Origin: a virus
Virus record (IMG/VR): IMGVR_UViG_3300030419_006516
Coordinates: 1 to 39,882 of that record
DNA: 39,882 bases
Reading direction: 5' to 3' (one strand)
This document shows, in pieces, positions 1-6,283 of this stretch. Position numbers and translations under genes: made by a program. The notes under the pieces were generated by a model. It ran no database searches. It had not been told where the DNA came from and saw only the letters and a program-made list of their open reading frames with translations. How positions within the stretch are numbered: position 1 is the first letter of the stretch; each line of letters starts with the position of its first letter.

Positions 1-1644
1 TGTTCCCGAAGTTCCACTAGGGCCTTGGTTTCCTTGAGGGCCTTGGTTTCCTTGAGGGCCAGTCGCGCCTTGAGGGCCAGTTGTACCTTGAGGACCAGTA
101 GCTCCAGTAGCTCCTGAGGTTCCAGATGATCCAGATGAGCCTGAGGAACCAGAAGTTCCTGAAGTCCCTGAACTTCCAGCAGGACCTACAGTTCCTTGAG
201 GGCCTGTGGCTCCTGTTGGGCCTGTGGCTCCTGTTGGGCCTGTGGCTCCTGTTTCTCCTGTGTTTCCTTGAGGACCCGTGTTTCCTTGAGGACCCGTGTT
301 TCCTTGAGGGCCAGTTGCTCCTGAGGTTCCAGATGATCCAGATGATCCAGATGAGCCTGAGGAACCAGATGAGCCTGAAGAGCCAGATGATCCAGAAGTT
401 CCTGAAGTTCCTGAACTTCCAGAAGGACCTACAGTCCCTTGAGGACCAGTCGCGCCTTGAGGACCAGTTGTGCCTTGAGGGCCAGTAGCCCCAGTAGCTC
501 CTGAGGTTCCAGATGATCCAGATGAGCCTGAGGAACCAGAAGTTCCAGAGGTCCCTGAAGTTCCTGAAGTTCCTGAGGTTCCAGCATTACCTTGAGGACC
601 TTGAGGGCCAGTTTCTCCTATTGGTCCTTGGGGGCCAGTAGCCCCAGTAGCTCCTGAGGTTCCAGATGATCCAGATGAGCCTGAGGAACCAGAAGTTCCT
701 GAAGTCCCTGAACTTCCAGCAGGACCTACAGTTCCTTGTGGACCAGTCGCGCCTTGAGGACCAGTTGTGCCTTGAGGGCCAGTTGTGCCTTGAGGGCCAG
801 TAGCCCCAGTAGCTCCTGAGGTTCCAGATGAGCCAGATGAGCCAGATGTACCAGATGAGCCAGATGAACCAGATGAGCCTGAGGAACCAGAAGTTCCTGA
901 AGTCCCTGAACTTCCAGCAGGGCCTACAGTTCCTTGTGGACCAGTCGGGCCAGTTTCTCCTATTGGTCCTTGGGGGCCAGTAGCCCCAGTAGCTCCTGAG
1001 GTTCCAGATGATCCAGATGAACCAGATGTACCAGATGAGCCTGAAGAGCCAGATGATCCAGAAGTTCCTGAAGTTCCTGAACTTCCAGCAGGGCCTACAG
1101 TTCCTTGTGGACCAGTCGCGCCTTGAGGACCAGTAGCTCCAGTAGCTCCTGAGGTTCCAGATGATCCAGATGAGCCTGAGGAGCCAGAAGTTCCAGAGGT
1201 TCCTGAAGTTCCTGAAGAACCTGAAGAGCCAGATGATCCAGAAGTTCCTGAAGTTCCTGAACTTCCAGTAGGACCTACAGTTCCTTGAGGGCCAGTTGCA
1301 CCTTGAGGACCAGTAGCTCCAGTAGCTCCTGAGGTTCCAGATGATCCAGATGATCCTGAGGAACCAGAAGTCCCAGAGGTTCCTGAAGTACCTGAAGTTC
1401 CGCTAGGCCCAGTTGCCCCCGAGGTCCCAGAAGTACCGGCTCCTTGGGGACCTGTTGCTCCTGTTGGACCGGTTGGGCCAGTTGCGCCACCTCCGCATAC
1501 TACCCAAGAACCAGCTTTTTTGATATATATCTTGAGTACGTCAGTAGCGAAATACGTAGCACCGTTAGCAGCCGAGGATAATACTCCTGACTTCTCGCTG
1601 TCCGTGCCTACAAACCTATCTCCTGCGTACCTTCTGACCGACAT
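1..1644 (-). CDS. Collagen-like tail fibre protein, 5' part (3' end off the left edge)
   Basis: The ATG is at 1644 and the frame stays open to the left edge (548 codons seen). The first ~52 residues form a small non-collagen head (start [11 protein letters not shown], then a GATYFATD segment) of a kind found at the N-terminus of phage fibre proteins, probably for virion attachment (inference). From about 1488 leftward the protein is a Gly-X-Y array of about 165 triplets, mostly GTS, GSS, GAT, GPQ and GPT, so very rich in Ser and Thr and almost free of charge. Collagen-like trimers are common shafts of phage fibres, and Thr/Ser in bacterial collagen-like proteins is often O-glycosylated. The gene starts 9 bases after the stop of a TibC-type heptosyltransferase gene and closes that operon. 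No strong Shine-Dalgarno is visible. The C-terminal tip is not in the window. Confidence 0.88.
   Translation of the reverse strand, partial: MSVRRYAGDRFVGTDSEKSGVLSSAANGATYFATDVLKIYIKKAGSWVVCGGGATGPTGPTGATGPQGAGTSGTSGATGPSGTSGTSGTSGTSGSSGSSGSSGTSGATGATGPQGATGPQGTVGPTGSSGTSGTSGSSGSSGSSGTSGTSGTSGSSGSSGSSGTSGATGATGPQGATGPQGTVGPAGSSGTSGTSGSSGSSGSSGTSGSSGSSGTSGATGATGPQGPIGETGPTGPQGTVGPAGSSGTSGTSGSSGSSGSSGSSGTSGSSGSSGTSGATGATGPQGTTGPQGTTGPQGATGPQGTVGPAGSSGTSGTSGSSGSSGSSGTSGATGATGPQGPIGETGPQGPQGNAGTSGTSGTSGTSGTSGSSGSSGSSGTSGATGATGPQGTTGPQGATGPQGTVGPSGSSGTSGTSGSSGSSGSSGSSGSSGSSGSSGTSGATGPQGNTGPQGNTGPQGNTGETGATGPTGATGPTGATGPQGTVGPAGSSGTSGTSGSSGSSGSSGTSGATGATGPQGTTGPQGATGPQGNQGPQGNQGPSGTSGT
104..198. 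repeat. 95-bp direct repeat, copy 1
   Basis: These 95 bases are identical to 644-738. The offset of 540 bp is 60 collagen triplets. Identity at the DNA level, including third codon positions, indicates recent duplication or recombination inside the array. Confidence 0.85.
644..738. repeat. 95-bp direct repeat, copy 2
   Basis: Exact second copy of 104-198 within the same collagen-like gene. The sequences flanking the two copies differ. Confidence 0.85.
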
Positions 1645-1651
1645 TTTAGAT

Positions 1652-1661
1652 AATTACACTA
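1652..1661 (-). promoter_or_regulatory. TAGTGTAATT element before the collagen-like gene
   Basis: The minus strand reads TAGTGTAATT, 7 bases ahead of the ATG at 1644. It overlaps the last codons and stop of the upstream heptosyltransferase gene. The same element occurs before the tape measure gene, the connector gene and both genes of the 17.1-kb divergent junction. It contains TGTAAT, close to a bacterial -10 box. The promoter role is inferred from recurrence only, and the overlap with coding sequence weakens this copy. Confidence 0.3.
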
Positions 1662-2823
1662 TTTTATCTACTTCTTTGATGACTTTATCGGCACTTATTG
1701 ACTTACTGCATTCAAAATTTTTGTTTTCTGGACACCAGTTCCAATCTCCTCGGTCAAATAAATAGTCAGTATTGTGCCAACATCCGTTGCATGCATCTTC
1801 ATTGATGATTCTATGAGGGGTAGAAAACTCATGAAATGCTTTAGTAAAACCAGATATTAAAATTACTTTTTTGTTCAAAGCCCAAGCCACCCAACTCATT
1901 CCAGAGCTTAATCCTATAAAAAAATCACAGTCTCTTATTAGCGTGATAGCGTCTTCAATATTCCTCAAAAAGGGATGAACAACTCCTTTTAACTCCTTTA
2001 AATCCATCCAAGGTAATCTTTCTCTTTGGACTATTACTACTTTATAACCTAAAGAATTTAAATGATCCACCACCCTCTGCCATCCTTCTTCGTTTTGCCA
2101 ATGTTTTAATCCCGCAGTAGAGGCAGTTGAAATGCATACATATTTGCCTTTAGGCTTGAGAGATTTATTCGGAAAACTTGGCTTGTCTAGTTTACATTTT
2201 ATTTCTTTAGGTTCTAGCCCTAGTTGGTCTGAAGCAATTTCAATAAGAGGCAGAGTTCTCCAATCTCTTGGATGGTAATGTTCTATGTTTTCCATATATA
2301 CCCCTATCCACCATTGATATTTTATTTGTAAATGGTTTATTTCCCCGTTTGGTTCTACAAAATTTAATTCTGGGTAAGATTTTTTAAACAAATAGTTGAA
2401 AAAAGTAGCTACATATAATTTACATTTATGGACTTTTCTAAATTCTTCCACTTGAGGCAACCAAGCTATCGTGTCTCCTACAGATTTAGTATCGAAAACT
2501 ATTAAAACATTTTCATTTGACAAGTCTAAGACATGGTCTATTTTTAGTTTATCTTCTTGAAAAACTTTTATATGCCAGTCTATATAATATTTTTCATTTA
2601 CTGATAGCCAATGATTTTTATTTATTTTATTTTCACAAAGAGTCTTTCCGCTCCTTCTGTCAATAAATTGAATTGAGTAAGGACCATCGTCGAAAGAACT
2701 ATCTCCTAATATCTCAACTTTCGCCCCCCTGTTAAAAAACAACTTTATAGTATCTTCGTGGTCTTTTAAGAAAGAGTCAGGATTGAATTCTGTATTTTTA
2801 TACTCTTCTAGAAGATTATCCAT
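1654..2823 (-). CDS. TibC/Aah-type protein O-heptosyltransferase (GT9-like)
   Basis: 389 residues, full length for the family. TibC/Aah enzymes transfer heptose from ADP-heptose to Ser of autotransporter adhesins. The N-terminal lobe starts with the FNRGAKVEI segment, followed by the GT-B motif SVGDTIAWLP near residue 115 and the HKCKLYVA strand. The C-terminal lobe has KHWQNEEGW, GLSSGMSWVAWA and LISGFTKAFHEF, all family hallmarks. A four-Cys cluster closes the protein (C345, C348, C364, C372; CNGCWHN at its start), matching the iron-binding Cys cluster of TibC. The start overlaps the preceding gene by 8 bases, and the next gene is a Ser/Thr-rich collagen-like fibre, a plausible acceptor (inference). 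No autotransporter is encoded nearby. The donor may differ from ADP-heptose. The family call is firm; the substrate is not. Confidence 0.85.
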   Translation of the reverse strand: MDNLLEEYKNTEFNPDSFLKDHEDTIKLFFNRGAKVEILGDSSFDDGPYSIQFIDRRSGKTLCENKINKNHWLSVNEKYYIDWHIKVFQEDKLKIDHVLDLSNENVLIVFDTKSVGDTIAWLPQVEEFRKVHKCKLYVATFFNYLFKKSYPELNFVEPNGEINHLQIKYQWWIGVYMENIEHYHPRDWRTLPLIEIASDQLGLEPKEIKCKLDKPSFPNKSLKPKGKYVCISTASTAGLKHWQNEEGWQRVVDHLNSLGYKVVIVQRERLPWMDLKELKGVVHPFLRNIEDAITLIRDCDFFIGLSSGMSWVAWALNKKVILISGFTKAFHEFSTPHRIINEDACNGCWHNTDYLFDRGDWNWCPENKNFECSKSISADKVIKEVDKIV

Positions 2824-3778
2824 TTTTAAGCTGCCTTAATATCCTGTCTAAAACTTCTGCGATAACAAAAGAGCTTCTTCTTTTGGAAAATTCTCTTGCC
2901 GAATTTACGTGCCCATCCCAGTCCTCAATTATTTTCTGTAAAGCGGCTGTAACCGAAGGCATGTTTGCTTCAGCGGGGGATATTGCTCCTTTATAGTCAG
3001 GAAGCCTGCCTGTGTTTGAAGATATGACAGGCATCCCACTTGACATACATTCAAGAATTTCATGAGTTGGTGAAGCCAAGTCTTTAGGGCGAAAATCTAG
3101 AAGTATATCGTTTTCTTTAACAACGTCTTCAATGTTCCAAGAATCGCAAACTATATTGCATTTAGGATTTGAATCAAAAAAGTTATATTTTTTTAATACG
3201 TTACCAAAAAAATCACATCCATAATTTAAAAATGATATATTTAGACTAAATTTATTAGCAAATTCATTACATAATATATAATTTAATTTATCTTCTCCTT
3301 GGCTATCGTTTTGACCAATACAAATAAGCTTTATGTCATTTAAATTAATTTTAGGTCTATCAAAATTAAAGAGCTTATGATCTTCGAGAATACTATGACT
3401 AAGAAATATGCATTTTTCTTTAAACTCTTCGAAGACTAAAAACCAGTCGTAAGATGGAAATATAGAAAATACAGAGTTTCCAATTGCATATTTCGATTCT
3501 AAATAAGAAGTTGAGCCGACTTTAAAAGCTTCCAGATCATGAAGGTAAAAAATATATTTTTTGCCAGCGTCAGCAAACTCTTTTGCGTCTTTAGCATTAT
3601 GAATAATTATAAAATTATATTCATCGCTTTTTTCCAATGCTTTCGTTAGATTATCAAAGACATCAACAGTATAAAACATCTTTTCGAGCCCAGCTTCCAA
3701 GTTCTCGGACGTTTTCTTTATGTCAAGACTCTCTTGTTGACTTAAACTTCGATCTGTTGAAACAATAGAGATTTTCAT
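2816..3778 (-). CDS. GT-B glycosyltransferase (GT4-like)
   Basis: 320 residues. The second half looks like the donor-binding lobe of family 4 glycosyltransferases. Near residue 240 there is SPTHEILECMSSGMPVIS, then NTGRLPDY, the usual nucleotide-sugar loop and acidic helix. Only the second Glu of the EX7E motif is present; the first position is Ala. The N-terminal half has alternating strand and helix segments (FIIIHNA, YIFYLHDLEAF) fitting a Rossmann lobe, but it is short for the family. No signal peptide or membrane segment is seen, so a cytoplasmic enzyme is likely. It overlaps the next gene by 8 bases and follows the half-TibC gene after 2 bases, so it belongs to the translationally coupled cassette. 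Donor and acceptor cannot be read from the sequence. Confidence 0.7.
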   Translation of the reverse strand: MKISIVSTDRSLSQQESLDIKKTSENLEAGLEKMFYTVDVFDNLTKALEKSDEYNFIIIHNAKDAKEFADAGKKYIFYLHDLEAFKVGSTSYLESKYAIGNSVFSIFPSYDWFLVFEEFKEKCIFLSHSILEDHKLFNFDRPKINLNDIKLICIGQNDSQGEDKLNYILCNEFANKFSLNISFLNYGCDFFGNVLKKYNFFDSNPKCNIVCDSWNIEDVVKENDILLDFRPKDLASPTHEILECMSSGMPVISSNTGRLPDYKGAISPAEANMPSVTAALQKIIEDWDGHVNSAREFSKRRSSFVIAEVLDRILRQLKNG

Positions 3779-3780
3779 TT

Positions 3781-4674
3781 TTAAATATCTATATATTTTA
3801 TTTCACTTGGGACAATCTCTGTCCCTTCGTATTGTTCTTGAGGATTATGCTGCCTAGGGTCAGCCTTTCTTAAAGATAAAGCGGAGTTATCTCTGCCTTT
3901 GAGTTTTTTTAGTTTAGCCTCTAGTCCCATTTTGTCTAAACCTAAAATATGATCAATTATTTCTTGAGATGTTAAGTCTTTCCAATCTATTGGATTCTTA
4001 TAAGACTCATAAAGTTTCCACCAATGTTCCCTAACAAGACCTACGTCCTGCTGAAGAAAATTTCCAAACATATTCCATCCGTTTTCCCACACGGGATAGC
4101 GACCAATTCTATAAGTCGCATAATATCCTTTTTTGTCATTCCAAGTGAATTCCTTTGAAGATGTGTCAGGAATATCAAATGGCTCTTTTTTATCTACATT
4201 ATAAGCTGTCTTATGAATTGGGTCATCGAAGTAAGCATCCTTAGGGAAACATCTTGTTTTGGCCGTATTAAAATTAGAAAAAATTTCATAAAAATCACTA
4301 AATATAAATAAATTACATTTATGTTTTTTCTGGTAAAAAATACATCTATCTAGCCAAATTCTAGCTTCATAAAGATCTTTCGTATCTAATATTATTGCTA
4401 CATTTTTATTACAATCACTATATATGTGTTCAGAGACTAAGATCAGGCCTTCCTGATCGTCGTAATCGTAAACATTAATAAACCAATCGGTATACCATTC
4501 CCTGAAAAGACCATAGGTAGTGTTCGCTGGCCTAACTAAATCGATCAAAAGCCTTGGCTGATATCTATCGCCAAGATAAAATTCGCCAATTTCCACGAGG
4601 TACTCTTTTTGGGGATTTTCAGAATCCCGAATTTCGAAAAAAGGCCCAGCATTGAAAGAGTAGTTAAATTCCAT
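3781..4674 (-). CDS. TibC N-terminal-lobe-like protein lacking the GT domain
   Basis: 297 residues. By eye it aligns with the first ~150 residues of the TibC-like enzyme two genes downstream: FNAGPFFEI against FNRGAKVEI, DWFINVYDY against DWHIKVFQE, and KKHKCNLFIF against KVHKCKLYVA. The enzyme's SVGDTIAW stretch is replaced by KDLYEARIWL, so the Gly-Asp-Thr of the active-site loop is lost. The C-terminal donor-binding lobe and its four-Cys cluster are absent. Instead there is a Trp/Tyr-rich stretch (about 170-220), a basic helix with KLKKLKGRD and a polar tail. It may be a catalytically dead partner or acceptor-recognition subunit (inference). The start overlaps the carbamoyltransferase gene by 11 bases. 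The frame is intact, so it is not simply a decayed gene. Confidence 0.6.
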   Translation of the reverse strand: MEFNYSFNAGPFFEIRDSENPQKEYLVEIGEFYLGDRYQPRLLIDLVRPANTTYGLFREWYTDWFINVYDYDDQEGLILVSEHIYSDCNKNVAIILDTKDLYEARIWLDRCIFYQKKHKCNLFIFSDFYEIFSNFNTAKTRCFPKDAYFDDPIHKTAYNVDKKEPFDIPDTSSKEFTWNDKKGYYATYRIGRYPVWENGWNMFGNFLQQDVGLVREHWWKLYESYKNPIDWKDLTSQEIIDHILGLDKMGLEAKLKKLKGRDNSALSLRKADPRQHNPQEQYEGTEIVPSEIKYIDI

Positions 4675-6283
4675 TTTGATTTTTAAAATAAATATAATCT
4701 TCCGCCACTAGAAGATCAATCATACCGCTCTCTAAATGAGCAAGAGCTTGAGATGGGCTGTCAATTATTGGCTCCCCGTGACCATTAAAAGAAGTATTTA
4801 ACAAGATAGGTAGCCCAGAGATCTTTTCATACGCTTTTAAGATTGAGTGGAACTTAGGATTCCTTTCCTCGTATACTAATTGAGGTCTAGCGGTGCCATC
4901 TGCCTCGTGGACGACAGCTGGAATTTTTTCAGCCCAACCTTCTTTAGTATCGTAACACATTGTCATAAACTCCGCAGCCATTCTTGACTTATTAATATGA
5001 AATATTTCATCTGCTTTCTCTGCTAAGACAAATGGGGCGAAGGGCATGATCTCATGTCTTCCCAACCTTTCGTTTAAAACTTGATGAGTATCAGGGTCTG
5101 TAACTTTAACTAAAATACTTCTTGCTCCTAAAGCTCTTGGCCCGTGCTCGAACTTTCCTTGAAACCAACCTGCTATTTTATTTTGATGCAAATACTCTGC
5201 TAAAAGCTCTGGAGAATACGGAGTTTTAGTATATTCGAAATTTATCGACTTTTCTATTTCTTCATTAGAATAATCTAAACCTAAGAAAACGTTATCTAAC
5301 CTTTTAGTTTTTCTTTCCCCATTTAAATAAGAAATAGTCAAAGCGGCACCAAGAGATAAACCGTCGTCTCCCATAGGGGGAGAAATATAAACTTCCTCCA
5401 CCCAAGGCAGCTCATTGATTTTTTGATTTAGTTTAACATTTGCAAATAGACCTCCTGATAGAACTAACTTTTTATATTCTGGGTATCTAGAATTTAAATC
5501 ATTTAGAAACTTTTTCATTTCTTCTTCTAAAAGAAGCTGAACGTTGTAGGCTATATCTGCTTTATATTCTATTTCTGGACGTTTTAAATCTCGTTTTTCA
5601 GGGTCATCTAAATAATCTAAATGTTTTGTTTTTTTAAGGTTTGTTAAGACAAAAGAAGCTTTCCCCGGGGCATCTGCATAAGAGAAGCTCAAATCTCCAT
5701 TATAAAAAAATATATTATTTAATTGAGAGTATATAATTTCATTATATTTTCCATGAGCAGCGAGCCCTGTAACCTTACCCTCATCTTTCAACATTTGCCA
5801 GCCTAAGTTAACTGTAGTATGAGCGTATATTTGACCAGCAGAAGCAGCAGTCCATAAAGGAATACTTTTGATCAAAGTCATTTTATTATTTTCTGCTAGA
5901 TATACTTTACCAAAATACCTATCTCCTCCTCCGTCGTAAGATACTACTAAAGTTTTATCCGAAAAGCCGGAAGTCAGGTACGCTCCGTAACAATGACAAG
6001 TATGATGATTGATTAGAGTTACTTTTTTAGGGTCAGGATTTAAAACTTTTACAAAATCATTACAAAACGGAGCGCAAACAGCTATATGGTCGAAGTCGTC
6101 AATCTTAAGTTGATACTTCTCCATAATAGTCCTGCAAGCAAGTCTAGGCACCCTTCCAAAATCGTTGCCAGATTTTATCCTCTTAAGCCTTTCCTCTTCT
6201 ATACAACAGATAATCTCTCCGTCTTTGACGTAAGAAGCTGAAGCATTATGGCTTCCTCCAAATATACCTAAAATTTTACTCAT
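4664..6283 (-). CDS. O-carbamoyltransferase, NodU/CmcH/TobZ family
   Basis: 539 residues and apparently complete. The family transfers carbamoyl from carbamoyl phosphate, through carbamoyl-adenylate, to hydroxyls of sugars and antibiotics. The N-terminal Kae1-like domain shows HNASA (from H12), NHHTCHCYGAY (metal-binding His set, near 92), SYDGGGD, KVTGLAAHG and LSGGLFANVKLN. The C-terminal domain shows KFEHGPRALGARSIL, MPFAPFVL and LLNTSFNGHGEPI. Every motif expected of an active enzyme is present. It overlaps its neighbours on both sides (8 and 11 bases), so it is co-translated with glycosyltransferases. The likely role is carbamoylation of the sugar built by the cassette. NodU homologues occur in some phages and many polysaccharide clusters, so the class is certain and the acceptor unknown. 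Confidence 0.93.
   Translation of the reverse strand: MSKILGIFGGSHNASASYVKDGEIICCIEEERLKRIKSGNDFGRVPRLACRTIMEKYQLKIDDFDHIAVCAPFCNDFVKVLNPDPKKVTLINHHTCHCYGAYLTSGFSDKTLVVSYDGGGDRYFGKVYLAENNKMTLIKSIPLWTAASAGQIYAHTTVNLGWQMLKDEGKVTGLAAHGKYNEIIYSQLNNIFFYNGDLSFSYADAPGKASFVLTNLKKTKHLDYLDDPEKRDLKRPEIEYKADIAYNVQLLLEEEMKKFLNDLNSRYPEYKKLVLSGGLFANVKLNQKINELPWVEEVYISPPMGDDGLSLGAALTISYLNGERKTKRLDNVFLGLDYSNEEIEKSINFEYTKTPYSPELLAEYLHQNKIAGWFQGKFEHGPRALGARSILVKVTDPDTHQVLNERLGRHEIMPFAPFVLAEKADEIFHINKSRMAAEFMTMCYDTKEGWAEKIPAVVHEADGTARPQLVYEERNPKFHSILKAYEKISGLPILLNTSFNGHGEPIIDSPSQALAHLESGMIDLLVAEDYIYFKNQNGI

Larger units (their letters stand above)
1..1488 (-). repeat. Collagen-like GXY coding repeat array (left)
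   Basis: A continuous 9-base periodicity encodes Gly at every third codon on the minus strand. The modules are mosaic: Ser/Thr-rich stretches (GTSGTSG, GSSGSSG) alternate with GPQGAT-type stretches. Open frames on the plus strand here are by-products of the periodicity. Confidence 0.9.

Noticed and set aside
126-488. Open frames on the plus strand within the collagen arrays (also 39260-39523 and 39520-39738)
   Set aside because: They are low-complexity antisense readings of the 9-base periodicity, without credible starts or domains.
1-1488. Possible CRISPR or satellite array
   Set aside because: The repeats are contiguous 9-base coding periods without spacers of constant length, and translate as collagen triplets.
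1275-1490. 71-codon minus-strand frame in the left collagen region
   Set aside because: It is out of frame with the Gly-X-Y frame, which is open from the ATG at 1644 to the edge.
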